Source: Glycocaulis sp.
GTDB taxonomy: Bacteria > Pseudomonadota > Alphaproteobacteria > Caulobacterales > Maricaulaceae
DNA length: 64,000 nucleotides
Direction: 5' to 3'
Assembly (NCBI GenBank): GCA_022565665.1
Contig: JAIUMI010000002.1
Span: 186,001-250,000 of the forward strand
Both the position numbers and the translations under genes were made by a program. Positions within the stretch are counted from its first letter, which is position 1; every line of letters begins with the position of its first letter. Below are positions 1 through 7,999 of this stretch, piece by piece. The notes beneath the pieces were generated by a model that was given only the letters and a program-made list of their open reading frames with translations, did no database searches and had not been told where the DNA came from.

Positions 1-138
1 CACCACTTCGCGCCGGGGCTGGCCGTCAATCGCCGCGATCAGGCCGACGCCGCACGCATCGCGCTCAGACGCCGGATCATAGCTGCCTGCTTCGATCAGG
101 CGCTGGCGGCCTTGCAGGTATTGCGTGATATCGCTCAT
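1..138 (-). CDS. gltB: Glutamate synthase large subunit (N-terminal fragment; continues beyond window start)
   Basis: The first 46 codons of the large GOGAT subunit, which transfers the glutamine amide nitrogen to 2-oxoglutarate with NADPH electrons supplied by GltD. The visible part reads a short propeptide followed by ERDACGVGLIAA at about residues 25-36. In this family the Cys of ACGVG (Cys29 here) becomes the N-terminal nucleophile of the class II glutaminase domain after propeptide removal. The start codon overlaps the gltD stop as ATGA, so gltB is translationally coupled downstream of gltD. The rest of the gene lies outside the window, so its integrity cannot be judged. Confidence 0.9.
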   Translation of the reverse strand, partial: MSDITQYLQGRQRLIEAGSYDPASERDACGVGLIAAIDGQPRREVV

Positions 139-1577
139 TCGGCAGGCTCCAGCTCGGGCGCGTGTTCCGCTGCAATGCGGGCCATGAGATCAGCGTGGAT
201 GACGGCGGCGGCGTCCTGGCCATCCTTTATGGCCCAGACCACCAGGGACGCGCCGCGCACAATGTCGCCGCCCGCATAGACGCCGGGCAGGGAGGTGCGG
301 CAGCGCTCGGTGACGCGCACCGTGCCGCGCGGGGTCAGCACCGGCCCGCCGCCAGCGGTAAGGCTGTCCACATCTTCGGGCTCATAGCCCAGTGCGGCGA
401 TCACAAGATCGGCGGGCATGTCGCTTTCAGACCCGGCTATCGCCATGGGGCGGCGGCGGCCGGAAGCGTCTGCGGTACCCAGCATCATGCGCTGCACGCG
501 CACGCCCCTAACCGTTTGCGCATCGCCCAGCACGGCAACCGGCGCGGAGAGCCATTCAAACACCACGCCTTCCTCTTCGGCATGGGCCACCTCGCGGGCC
601 GAGCCCGGCATGTTGGCCCGGTCACGCCGGTAAAGGCAGGTAACGGCGCTGGCGCCCTGCCGTATGGCGGTGCGCACGCAATCCATCGCAGTATCACCGC
701 CGCCAATGACGATCACGCGCCTGTCTTTCGCATTGAGGCGGCCAGAGGCGAAGCCTTCGGGCGTCTCGTCAAAGCCGCGCCGGTTCGACGCGGTGAGGTA
801 TTCCATGGCCGGAACGAGGCCTGCACTGCCGCCGCCGGGGCAGGTCAGCTGGTGTGCCTTGTAAGTGCCGATGGCGAGGAACACCGCGTCGTGGCGTGCA
901 CGCAGTTCTTCAAGGCTCACATCGCGGCCGAGCTCGGTATTCAGCTTGAAGACCACGCCGCTCTTTTCCAGACGCTCGGTGCGCCGGGTGACGACCGCCT
1001 TGTCCAGCTTGAAGTTCGGAATGCCATAGACCAGCAGCCCGCCCGCCCGGTCGTAGCGGTCATAAATGGTCACCGAATGGCCCTGCTCGCGCAAACGCTC
1101 CGCTGCGGCCAGCCCTGCCGGACCCGCACCCACCACCCCTACCGAGAAGCCGGTATCGCGTTTCGGGCGGATCGGCGTGATCCAGCCCTCTTTCCACGCG
1201 GTCTCGGTGATATGGGTTTCCACCGCGCCAATGGTGACCGCGCCATGGCCGGACTGCTCGATCACGCAGGCGCCTTCGCACAAACGGTCCTGCGGGCAGA
1301 TACGCCCGCAGATTTCCGGCATGGTGGACGTGGCACTGGAACGCTCCCAGGCCTCCTGCATGCGCCCTTCGGCGGCCAGCATCAGCCAGTCAGGGATATC
1401 GTTGTGCAGGGGGCAGCCGGACTGGCAGAAGGGCACACCGCACTGGGAACAGCGCTCGGCCTGATCCGCGCCAGCCTTGGCGCTGAACGGGGCGTAAATC
1501 TCGTCAAAATCCTTGCGGCGCTCCTTGGCAGGGCGCTTGTCAGGATATTGCTGGTCCAGCCCGGTAAAGCGGAGCAT
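135..1577 (-). CDS. gltD: Glutamate synthase [NADPH] small subunit
   Basis: The 480-residue beta subunit of NADPH-GOGAT, which oxidises NADPH and passes electrons through FAD and iron-sulfur clusters to the large subunit for glutamate synthesis in the cytoplasm. Cysteine groups CSQCGVPFCQSGCP (about 42-55) and CGRICPQDRLCEGACV (about 89-104) are the expected [4Fe-4S] ligands. GAGPAGLAAAERL near residue 150 is the FAD-binding Rossmann motif and GGGDTAMDC near residue 295 belongs to the NADPH domain. Length is normal for the family. A GGGGAGA ribosome-binding site precedes the ATG. It is the first gene of a gltD-gltB operon, and its stop overlaps the gltB start by 4 nt. Confidence 0.96.
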   Translation of the reverse strand: MLRFTGLDQQYPDKRPAKERRKDFDEIYAPFSAKAGADQAERCSQCGVPFCQSGCPLHNDIPDWLMLAAEGRMQEAWERSSATSTMPEICGRICPQDRLCEGACVIEQSGHGAVTIGAVETHITETAWKEGWITPIRPKRDTGFSVGVVGAGPAGLAAAERLREQGHSVTIYDRYDRAGGLLVYGIPNFKLDKAVVTRRTERLEKSGVVFKLNTELGRDVSLEELRARHDAVFLAIGTYKAHQLTCPGGGSAGLVPAMEYLTASNRRGFDETPEGFASGRLNAKDRRVIVIGGGDTAMDCVRTAIRQGASAVTCLYRRDRANMPGSAREVAHAEEEGVVFEWLSAPVAVLGDAQTVRGVRVQRMMLGTADASGRRRPMAIAGSESDMPADLVIAALGYEPEDVDSLTAGGGPVLTPRGTVRVTERCRTSLPGVYAGGDIVRGASLVVWAIKDGQDAAAVIHADLMARIAAEHAPELEPAE

Positions 1578-1825
1578 GGCCGTCTCCCCATCTCAGCGGG
1601 CGCGAAGGGCCCCATGCCCGGCGCGCAAAGCCCCGCCGGGCGGAACCCCCCTGCCCCTTGAACTTATGGGGGCCGGGTCTGCCATCCGGACGGGATAGAT
1701 CGTGAAACCGGACATGCGGATTATTCAACCGTCTTTGTCCGGACATCTATTGCATTGCAACATGAAGATGGGCGGCGCGCAAGAGAGAGGCGTTTTCCGG
1801 GCGGCAAGTTTTCTGCACCGCGTGA

Positions 1826-1854
1826 TTGACAATCATTCGCATTTGCGGCTATCT
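1826..1854 (+). promoter_or_regulatory. Candidate bfd promoter overlapped by a Fur-like site
   Basis: TTGACA at 1826-1831 and a -10-like CTATCT at 1849-1854 are separated by 17 bp; GCTATC also resembles the Caulobacter-type -10. The spacer contains AATCATTCGCATTTGC (1831-1846), which looks like a Fur box half-site pair. Iron control of bfd and bfr is common in proteobacteria, so Fur control is a reasonable inference, but the match is by eye. Confidence 0.45.
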
Positions 1855-1869
1855 GCACATGCAAATGCG
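1838..1869. repeat. Perfect 9-bp inverted repeat at the bfd promoter
   Basis: CGCATTTGC (1838-1846) is repeated in inverted form as GCAAATGCG (1861-1869) with a 14-bp spacer. The arms flank the proposed -10 element, a position suited to a repressor operator for an iron- or redox-responsive regulator. There is no T-tract, so it is not a terminator. Confidence 0.5.
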
Positions 1870-1921
1870 TCGCAATTAACGCATCGTGCCCGAAGCCGAT
1901 ACAGGAAGCGCCTGTTTTTCC

Positions 1922-2122
1922 ATGTATGTCTGCATCTGCAATGCGCTGAAATGCTCCCAGTTCCGCGAAGCCGCCGCGAGCGGTGCGCAGGACGTGACGA
2001 GCGCGTTCAAGGCCTGTGGCGCCAAGCCGCGCTGCGGGCGCTGCTTCGAGGACGCGGCCAGCGTGATCGAGCAGGCCATGCCCACGCTCGCCGCTCTGCC
2101 CGCCGCCGTACCGGCCGAATAG
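1922..2122 (+). CDS. bfd: Bacterioferritin-associated ferredoxin
   Basis: A 66-residue [2Fe-2S] protein that docks on bacterioferritin and supplies electrons to release stored iron. The start MYVCICNAL matches the family start, and cysteines fall at positions 4, 6, 38 and 41, the same four ligand positions as E. coli Bfd. One extra Cys lies at 11 and another at 32. An upstream in-frame ATG at 1886 would add 12 residues with no family support, so I chose 1922. It lies 114 bp upstream of bfr on the same strand, and the two are probably regulated together by iron. The tail after residue 50 is Ala/Pro-rich. Confidence 0.9.
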   Translation: MYVCICNALKCSQFREAAASGAQDVTSAFKACGAKPRCGRCFEDAASVIEQAMPTLAALPAAVPAE

Positions 2123-2236
2123 GCTGCAAACGCGTCTTAGAAACAAACGCAATTAAAACAAAGGCTTGGCCTTAAGCGCCGAACACCCTATCTTCGCTGT
2201 CAGCGTGAATCTGCCAGCAAGAAGGAACTGTGCGCG

Positions 2237-2719
2237 ATGAAAGGCGATAGCGGCGTTATCGAACACCTCAACAAGGCGCTCAAACTGGAGCTGACCACGG
2301 TCAACCAGTACTTCCTGCATGCGCGCATGTTCAAGGACTGGGGCTTCAACAAGATCGCCAAGATCGAGTATGAGGAATCCATCGACGAGATGAAGCATGC
2401 CGACATGCTCATCGACCGGATTCTCTTCCTCGAAGGCCTGCCCAATGTGCAGGACTTGGGCAAGGTGATGATCGGCGAGACGCTGAAAGAGTGTCTCGAA
2501 TGCGATCTGAAAGCCGAGCAGAAGGCGCACCCGGTATACAAGGAAGCCATCGCCTATTGCGAGGAAGTACGTGATTACGGCTCGCGCGACCTGCTCGAAG
2601 TGATCCTGAAATCGGAGGAAGAGCATATCGACTTCCTGGAGACCCAGCTGGAGCTCATCGAACGCATTGGCGAGGAGCGCTACATGCAGTCCATGATGGG
2701 CGAGCAGGAAGCAGGGTAG
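2237..2719 (+). CDS. bfr: Bacterioferritin (heme-containing ferritin)
   Basis: A 160-residue ferritin-like subunit of the 24-mer iron-storage shell. It oxidises Fe(II) at a di-iron centre and stores ferric mineral in the cytoplasm. The ferroxidase ligands Glu18, Glu51, His54, Glu94, Glu127 and His130 are all present at the canonical numbers, and Met52 is the heme ligand. It is therefore a heme-binding, catalytically complete Bfr. Length equals that of the typical protein. A purine-rich AAGAAGGAA ribosome-binding site precedes the ATG. It follows bfd and converges with the amidohydrolase gene, with only 4 bp between the two stops. Confidence 0.97.
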   Translation: MKGDSGVIEHLNKALKLELTTVNQYFLHARMFKDWGFNKIAKIEYEESIDEMKHADMLIDRILFLEGLPNVQDLGKVMIGETLKECLECDLKAEQKAHPVYKEAIAYCEEVRDYGSRDLLEVILKSEEEHIDFLETQLELIERIGEERYMQSMMGEQEAG

Positions 2720-2723
2720 GTCT

Positions 2724-4415
2724 CTACTCGCCCCTCCAGACCACTTCTCCGCCGATCACGGTCATCACGGGCCTTGCATGGCGCAGGTCGAGATCCTCTG
2801 CTGCCATCAGATCCATGTCGAAGACAGAGAAGTCGGCGAGCATGCCCGGCTGGATCGTACCCAGCTCCCCCTCGCGGAAGGCGGCCCAGGCCGCATTCGT
2901 GGTGAAGAGCGCGAGCGCTTCATTGCGGCTGAGTGCCTGTTCGAGATGCCAGGTTTCGGGATCGGCAAAGCCATCAAGGTCGCGCCGGACGGTGGCCGCA
3001 TAGAACTCGATGCGCGCTTCCCCGCGCTCCACGGGCGCGTCGGACCCGCCCGCGATCACCGCGCCGCTGTCCGTAATATCCCGCCACGCATAAGCCCCTG
3101 AAAGCCGCTGCAGGCCAAGGCGGGCAGGCGCAAAGTGCAGATCACCAATGGCATGCGAAGGCTGCATGGAGGCGATAAGCCCCAGTTCTGCGATGCGCGG
3201 CAGGTCAGACGGGCTGACAACTTGTGTATGCTCGATGCGCCAGCGGGGCTCCGCAATCGCGCGATCCTCAACCGGCACTCGCGCGTAAGCGGCCTCCACC
3301 CAGTCCAGCACCAGCCGGTTTCCCAGATCGCCAATGGCGTGGATGGCAAGCTGCACCCCGTCACGCAGGGCATCATCCATCATCGCGCCCGCGGCCTCTG
3401 CCTGCATCAGCATCAGGCCGCGGTTCTGCGGATCATCAGCGTAAGGCGCGATCAGCGCAGCGCCGCGCGAGCCGAGCGCGCCATCTGCATAGAGCTTCAC
3501 CGCGCGGGCGGTGACCCGCCCGCTCCCGTGCTGGCGCGGGGCGTTCGCGGCCACATCCGCGTAATCGCCCGGATTGGCCGAGACATGGACGCGCAGCGGT
3601 AAACGGCCTTCCTCTGCCAGGCGCTCCAGGATCGCCACATCGCGGTAGGGCACGCTCATATCGTGCACGCCTGTCCAGCCATAACTCGCCATCACGCGCG
3701 CACCGGCGGCGTAAATCTCCACCCGTTCTGCTTCTGTTGGTTCGCCCAGAAGCGCGCGGAACGGGGCCATGGCCGTGTCGATGATCATGCCGGTCGCCCG
3801 GCCCGCCTCATCGCGCAATATCGCCCCGCCATCGGGGTCAGGCGTGTCATCAGTGACGCCCGCCGCCTCAATCGCGGCTGTATTGGCGACCAGCGCATGA
3901 CCATCGGCGCGGATCAGGATGACAGGGCGGTCAGAGACCACCGCATCGAGATCAGATGCGTTAGGGAAACGCTCTTCGGGCCAGTGCGTCTCGATCCAGC
4001 CGCGCCCGAACACCACGCCTTGCGTGTTGGCCTGCGCATAGGCCGCCACACGCGCCTGCAGGTCCGTGATGGAGGTGGTGGCTTCGAGATTGAGCGTGCG
4101 CTCGCGCTGGCCGATCCCGATGAGGTGGGCATGAGAATCCGTGAAGCCTGGAAACATCGCCGCGCCAGCCAGATCAACCGTCTCGGTAGCGCTGCCGGTA
4201 AACTCTGCCAGCCCTGCCGCATCGCCCGCATAGACGATCCGGCCATCGCGCACGGCTACCGCCTCGACTGTCGTGCCGAGCCCGGTATGGATGGTGCCGC
4301 CGGTGAAGATGCGCTCCGCCGCCTCACTGGCCGCTGCCCCGTTTTCAGACGCGCCGTTACACCCCCCCAGAAGCCATGCCAGAGCGATTGTCATGAGTAT
4401 GGTGGTGCGGATCAT
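2724..4415 (-). CDS. Exported amidohydrolase lipoprotein (amidohydrolase 3 / YtcJ-like)
   Basis: A 563-residue metal-dependent hydrolase of the amidohydrolase 3 family. A lipoprotein signal ending LLGGC places Cys19 as the lipidated residue. The start at 4415 has a strong GGAGGG ribosome-binding site; a longer in-frame reading upstream would hide the signal peptide. The metal-binding motif DSHAHL follows the first beta sandwich strand at about residue 75. Later landmarks are HAIGDLGNR, the EHTQVV block and GGSDAPVE near the C-terminus, all typical of YtcJ-type enzymes. The substrate is unknown; relatives act on cyclic amides or N-substituted compounds. The predicted location is the periplasmic face of a membrane. 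No operon partner: the next gene upstream is divergent. Confidence 0.85.
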   Translation of the reverse strand: MIRTTILMTIALAWLLGGCNGASENGAAASEAAERIFTGGTIHTGLGTTVEAVAVRDGRIVYAGDAAGLAEFTGSATETVDLAGAAMFPGFTDSHAHLIGIGQRERTLNLEATTSITDLQARVAAYAQANTQGVVFGRGWIETHWPEERFPNASDLDAVVSDRPVILIRADGHALVANTAAIEAAGVTDDTPDPDGGAILRDEAGRATGMIIDTAMAPFRALLGEPTEAERVEIYAAGARVMASYGWTGVHDMSVPYRDVAILERLAEEGRLPLRVHVSANPGDYADVAANAPRQHGSGRVTARAVKLYADGALGSRGAALIAPYADDPQNRGLMLMQAEAAGAMMDDALRDGVQLAIHAIGDLGNRLVLDWVEAAYARVPVEDRAIAEPRWRIEHTQVVSPSDLPRIAELGLIASMQPSHAIGDLHFAPARLGLQRLSGAYAWRDITDSGAVIAGGSDAPVERGEARIEFYAATVRRDLDGFADPETWHLEQALSRNEALALFTTNAAWAAFREGELGTIQPGMLADFSVFDMDLMAAEDLDLRHARPVMTVIGGEVVWRGE

Positions 4416-4479
4416 TTCGCCCTCCCGAAGCGTGTCCGGGAGCAAGCTAGGCTGTTTGGCCGTGTGGGGCAAAGCGCAG

Positions 4480-4536
4480 TTGACAACCCATTCCCCCATG
4501 GTTATCGATCTGCATTCATATAGCCAAACGGTTATG
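4480..4536 (+). promoter_or_regulatory. Candidate promoter and self-operator of the ArsR/SRPBCC operon
   Basis: TTGACA (4480-4485) lies 17 bp from TATCGA (4503-4508). Two GGTTAT copies follow: one at the -10 region (4500-4505) and one overlapping the start codon (4530-4535). The second forms an imperfect inverted repeat with ATAGCC (4520-4525). ArsR regulators paired with SRPBCC genes often bind such AACC/GGTT dyads over their own promoter. Read by eye; moderate to low certainty. Confidence 0.4.
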
Positions 4537-4830
4537 GATTTTATGGCCACGACACCCGACCCGCTCTTTCGTTCGCTCGCCGACCCGACGCGGCGGGCGA
4601 TCTTTGAACGCCTGTGCCATGAGGGCGAACTGACTGTCGGCGCGCTGACGCGGCACGCGGGCATCTCCCAGCCCGCCGTGTCGAAGCATTTGCGCGTCCT
4701 TGCCAGCGCCGATCTCGTTTCGGGCCGCGCCCAGGGGCGGGAGGTCTATTACAGCGTCCGCCAGGGTGCACTGGACCCGCTGGCCGATTGGACGGAACAG
4801 ATTGAAGAGGGTTTGGGAGACGCGGCTTGA
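4534..4830 (+). CDS. ArsR-family winged-helix transcriptional regulator
   Basis: A 98-residue winged-helix repressor. PLFRSLADPTRRAIFERL near the N-terminus and the recognition helix ISQPAVSKHLRVL (about 49-61) are hallmarks of the ArsR subgroup that is paired with SRPBCC proteins. It has no metal-binding CxC motif, so it is unlikely to sense arsenic. The ATG at 4534 (reading MDFMATT) could be replaced by the ATG at 4543. The gene is followed by an SRPBCC-domain gene and a small membrane protein in one operon. The effector is unknown. Confidence 0.88.
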   Translation: MDFMATTPDPLFRSLADPTRRAIFERLCHEGELTVGALTRHAGISQPAVSKHLRVLASADLVSGRAQGREVYYSVRQGALDPLADWTEQIEEGLGDAA

Positions 4831-4863
4831 CCGGTTGGAAATGCTTTTGAACAGGATGGATCA

Positions 4864-5292
4864 GTGACACCGCCCGAAACAGAGACCCGCAGCGTCATCG
4901 TGGAACGTAACCTTCCTCATCCGCCAGAAAAGGTCTGGCGGGCGCTGACAACAAACCACCTCATCGCCGAATGGCTGATGGAAACTGATTTTCGTGCCGA
5001 ACCCGGACACCGCTTCGGGTTCACGCAAGACTGGGGCACCATTGAATGCGAAGTTCTTGCCGTCGAACCGCAGCGTTCCCTCGCCTATAGCTGGGGCGGC
5101 CACGAGCTGGAAACCGTTGTGACATGGACCCTGACCCCTGTTCCGGGCGGCACACATCTGCGTATGGAGCAGACCGGCTTCCGCAAGGATCAGGCGCGCA
5201 ATTTCGGAGGCGCCCAAGCCGGGTGGCCCCGCTTCCTGGATACGCTCGAACAGCTTCTCGGTAAATTGAACCAGTCAGGGAGAACCACATGA
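4864..5292 (+). CDS. SRPBCC-domain protein (AHSA1-like)
   Basis: A 142-residue START/Bet v1-like domain with a GTG start. The order VERNLPHPPEKVWRALT, an adjacent ADWLMETDF-like segment and a late WPRFLDTLEQLL helix match the AHSA1/activator-of-Hsp90-like SRPBCC family, which forms a hydrophobic ligand pocket. Such proteins are commonly encoded next to an ArsR regulator, as here, but their ligand and role are mostly unknown. The stop overlaps the next start as ATGA, implying coupled translation with the 70-residue membrane protein. Cytoplasmic, no signal peptide. Confidence 0.85.
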   Translation: MTPPETETRSVIVERNLPHPPEKVWRALTTNHLIAEWLMETDFRAEPGHRFGFTQDWGTIECEVLAVEPQRSLAYSWGGHELETVVTWTLTPVPGGTHLRMEQTGFRKDQARNFGGAQAGWPRFLDTLEQLLGKLNQSGRTT

Positions 5293-5501
5293 CGGTCAGC
5301 CAGTTCATACGCCGCTGCCACCGCTGGGTGGCGGTTGTCTTCACCTTCACCGTGATCGCGAACTTCGCAGCGATGGCGATAGTCGGCGAGCCTCCGACAT
5401 GGATCACCTATTCGCCCTTGCTGCCATTATTTCTATTGCTCGCCAGCGGCATCTATCTGTTTGTCCTGCCTTATGCCGTCCAGCGGCAGCCAGCCGAATA
5501 G
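5289..5501 (+). CDS. Small two-helix membrane protein in the ArsR/SRPBCC operon
   Basis: A 70-residue protein with two hydrophobic segments, at about residues 13-32 and 42-62, joined by a short loop with PPTW. The N-terminus is basic (RRCHRW). I do not recognise a family with certainty. The 4-nt overlap with the SRPBCC gene says it is translated with it. It probably works at the inner membrane with the SRPBCC protein, but no function can be assigned from sequence. A strong terminator follows 40 bp downstream. Confidence 0.75.
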   Translation: MTVSQFIRRCHRWVAVVFTFTVIANFAAMAIVGEPPTWITYSPLLPLFLLLASGIYLFVLPYAVQRQPAE

Positions 5502-5534
5502 GCCTCACGGGGCCCGCACCCATCTGCGCCAGAA

Positions 5535-5574
5535 ACAAAAAACGCCCGCCTGATCAGGCGGGCGTTTAATTTTG
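5535..5574. terminator. Bidirectional rho-independent terminator
   Basis: The palindrome CGCCCGCCTGATCAGGCGGGCG is split as arms at 5543-5564 with A-rich sequence on the left and TTTAATTTT on the right. It can end transcription both of the ArsR/SRPBCC operon (+) and of rpmB (-). Confidence 0.9.
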
Positions 5575-5594
5575 TAGGCATAAAGCGCGCTGGC

Positions 5595-5888
5595 TTAAGC
5601 CGCCGCTTCCTCTTGCGCCTTTTTCAGCTCGCGCTTCACCTTCAGCGCGCCGGAGGAGAGGTTCTCGTCGCGGGCTTTGAGCAGGAACGGGTCGAGACCG
5701 CCGACATGGTCCACGCTGCGCAGGGCCTTGGCGGCAATGCGGAACTTGAAGGCGCGGCCCAGCGTTTCAGACGCCAGTGTCACGTCGATCAGGTTCGGCA
5801 GGAAGCGCCGGCGGGTCTTGTTGTTCGCGTGGGACACATTGTTCCCGGACATCGGACCGGTACCGGTCAGTTCGCAGCGGCGCGCCAT
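5595..5888 (-). CDS. rpmB: 50S ribosomal protein L28
   Basis: A 97-residue large-subunit ribosomal protein. [27 protein letters not shown]... is the alphaproteobacterial L28 start, so I place the ATG at 5888 rather than at an upstream codon. The alphaproteobacterial form is longer than E. coli L28 and ends in a basic, Ala/Lys-rich tail as here. It is a single-gene unit ending at the shared terminator. Confidence 0.97.
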   Translation of the reverse strand: MARRCELTGTGPMSGNNVSHANNKTRRRFLPNLIDVTLASETLGRAFKFRIAAKALRSVDHVGGLDPFLLKARDENLSSGALKVKRELKKAQEEAAA

Positions 5889-6190
5889 GGCTTCCACCCT
5901 TTTGGTAAGTCGCGTTCAAGAATATCGTGCGCGCGGGAGTGCCCTCCAGCGCGGGAGCGCGGGTGTTACCTGACAGGGCGTTGCCCGTCAAGCGGGGCGG
6001 GCGGTTATGGCGGACTTGGGCCGATGGCTGAGCAGCCTGCATTTCCCACAGCCCGCCATAAGTGCTATGGAGCGCGCCGATACGTGCCCTGATGGCACGC
6101 TACGGGGCCGACGCCATGGCCCTTCTTTCACTTTCCGCCGGGGCAAGGCGCTTGCCCCGTGCGCCTGACTTTACCGGACTAGAACCTCTC
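5889..6190. promoter_or_regulatory. Gene-free region between rpmB and the helicase gene
   Basis: About 300 bp lie between the divergent rpmB and helicase starts. A GTG at 6062 is in frame with the helicase and would add 43 residues with no family support, so I treat the stretch as non-coding promoter sequence. No cold-shock-like leader, riboswitch or hairpin stands out by eye. Confidence 0.45.
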
Positions 6191-7999
6191 ATGACATTGC
6201 ATGCTTCCATCGCGCCTGCCCTTGCAAGGGCCCTGGCGAAAAAGGGCTATGAGCAGCTCACCGAAGTGCAGGAGGCCGTGCTCGCCCCTGAAGCCGATGG
6301 CGCGGACCTTCTGGTCTCCGCCCAGACCGGCTCCGGCAAGACGGTCGCCTTCGGCATCGCCATCGCCCCGACCGTGCTCGATGGCGCGGAGACCTTTCCC
6401 CACGCACAATTGCCGCTGGCGCTGGTCGTCGCGCCGACGCGCGAGCTGGCCCTGCAGGTACAGCGCGAATTGATCTGGCTTTATGGCGAGGCGGCGGGCC
6501 GCATCGCGGCCTGTGTCGGTGGCATGGACGCGCGGGCCGAACGCCGCGCGCTGGAGCGCGGCGCGCATATCGTGGTCGGCACGCCCGGCCGCCTGCGCGA
6601 TCATATCGAGCGCGGCGCGCTGGATCTCTCAGAGATTCGCGCCGTGGTGCTGGACGAAGCTGACGAAATGCTCGATTTCGGCTTCCGCGAGGATCTGGAA
6701 TTCATTCTGGATGCCGCGCCCGCCTCGCGCCGCACGCTGCTCTTCTCGGCCACCGTCTCCAAAGCCATCTCCGAGATTGCCCGGCGCTATCAGAAGAACG
6801 CCGTGCGCGTGTCCACCGTGTCAGAGCGCGGCCAGCACGCCGATATCGCCTATCAGGCCCTGCTGGTGGCCCCCAGTGACCGGGAAAACGCCATCATCAA
6901 CACGCTGCGCTTCCATGACGCGGCGCGCGCGCTGGTCTTCTGCGCCACGCGCGAGATGGTGAACCGGCTGACGAGCCGCCTGCGCAATCGCGGCTTCCTG
7001 GTCGTCGCCCTGTCGGGCGAACTGACCCAGAATGAACGCACCCATGCGCTTCAGGCCCTGCGCGATGGCCGGGCGAAGGTGTGCGTGGCCACGGACGTCG
7101 CGGCGCGCGGTATCGACCTGCCGGGCCTTGATCTCGTCATCCATGCCGACCTGCCGACCAATGGCGAAACCCTGCTGCACCGCTCGGGCCGTACGGGCCG
7201 CGCCGGCGCGAAAGGCATCTCCGCCCTGATCGTGCCGATGACCCAGCGCGGACGCGCCATGCGCTTGCTGAAGTTCGCCCGTATCGAGGCCGAATGGACC
7301 GAACCGCCGAGTGCGGATGCGATCCGCGCGAAGGACCACGAACGCCTGATGAGCGATCCGTCTCTGACCGCAGACCATGACGCGGAGCTGATGGAGGGCG
7401 CAAAAGCGCTCCTCGAACGCTTCAGCGCGGAACAGATTGCAGCCGCGTTCCTCGCGGCGAAACAGGCCGTGCTGCCCTCCGCTGAGGAGCTCTTGAGTGC
7501 GCCCGAACCTGCACGCGGCCCGCGTGAGGGCCGTGACCAGCGCGAGCCAAGGCCCGCCCGCGCACCGTTCAGGGGCGGGGTGTGGTTCGAGGTCAATGTC
7601 GGCCACAAGCAGCGCGCCGAGCCGCGCTGGCTGCTGCCGCTGATCTGTCGGCTGGGCCACGTCACCCGCAATGAGGTCGGCGCCATCGAGATCAGCGATG
7701 CGCGCTCGCGCTTCGAGATTGCGGGCGACGCCGCGGAGAAGTTTGCCGAAGCCCTGATCGCCACGCGCGGCACGGAAAAGTCCGTACGCATCGTGCGTGA
7801 GGGCGAGGGTGGAGCAGGCGAGCCTGCCGCCGATGCCCGCCCGCGCAAACCCCGCGAGGATCGCCCCCGTGATGACCGGCCCCGCGAGGAGAAGCCGCGC
7901 CGTGAACGGCCTGCTGGCGCGAAGCGCTGGTCGCCGCACAATGATGAGCCGGCCGATGCCGAACCTGAGCGCAGTGAGGATACCGGCGACCGCACCTAG
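6191..7999 (+). CDS. DEAD-box ATP-dependent RNA helicase with DbpA-like RNA-binding domain, truncated basic tail
   Basis: A 602-residue RNA helicase, probably in ribosome assembly or RNA decay. Motifs in order: Q-motif-like region, AQTGSGKT (Walker A), VLDEADEML (DEAD), LLFSATVS (SAT), VATDVAARGIDLPG and HRSGRTGRAG. A DbpA-type RNA-binding domain starts near FRGGVWFEVNVG (about 455-530). After it comes an Arg/Lys/Asp-rich low-complexity tail. The ATG at 6191 is preferred because family members start about 10 residues before the KKGYEQLTEVQ motif. The frame ends at a TAG (7997-7999), after which the same frame stays open for 51 more codons of the same basic composition. This looks like a premature amber codon in the tail. 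The catalytic domains are intact. Confidence 0.9.
   Translation: MTLHASIAPALARALAKKGYEQLTEVQEAVLAPEADGADLLVSAQTGSGKTVAFGIAIAPTVLDGAETFPHAQLPLALVVAPTRELALQVQRELIWLYGEAAGRIAACVGGMDARAERRALERGAHIVVGTPGRLRDHIERGALDLSEIRAVVLDEADEMLDFGFREDLEFILDAAPASRRTLLFSATVSKAISEIARRYQKNAVRVSTVSERGQHADIAYQALLVAPSDRENAIINTLRFHDAARALVFCATREMVNRLTSRLRNRGFLVVALSGELTQNERTHALQALRDGRAKVCVATDVAARGIDLPGLDLVIHADLPTNGETLLHRSGRTGRAGAKGISALIVPMTQRGRAMRLLKFARIEAEWTEPPSADAIRAKDHERLMSDPSLTADHDAELMEGAKALLERFSAEQIAAAFLAAKQAVLPSAEELLSAPEPARGPREGRDQREPRPARAPFRGGVWFEVNVGHKQRAEPRWLLPLICRLGHVTRNEVGAIEISDARSRFEIAGDAAEKFAEALIATRGTEKSVRIVREGEGGAGEPAADARPRKPREDRPRDDRPREEKPRRERPAGAKRWSPHNDEPADAEPERSEDTGDRT

Larger units (their letters stand above)
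1578..1921. promoter_or_regulatory. Intergenic region between gltD and bfd with divergent promoters
   Basis: This 344-bp gene-free stretch separates the leftward gltD-gltB operon from the rightward bfd-bfr pair, so it must hold both promoters. I can point to a candidate bfd promoter and operator in its right third (separate entries). The left part, which should carry the gltD promoter, contains nothing I can name with confidence. No small RNA or riboswitch fold is recognisable. Confidence 0.5.

Noticed and set aside
162-1661. Long plus-strand open frame over gltD
   Set aside because: Antisense frame in high-GC DNA; no ribosome-binding site or family motif, while gltD on the other strand is certain. 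The same holds for long open frames opposite the deacylase (47772-49673), infB (59919-61295), nusA (61673-63604) and the PBP gene (37970-39445).
4534-4830. Arsenic sensor (ArsR of the ars operon)
   Set aside because: No cysteine metal site; its neighbour is SRPBCC, not ars genes.
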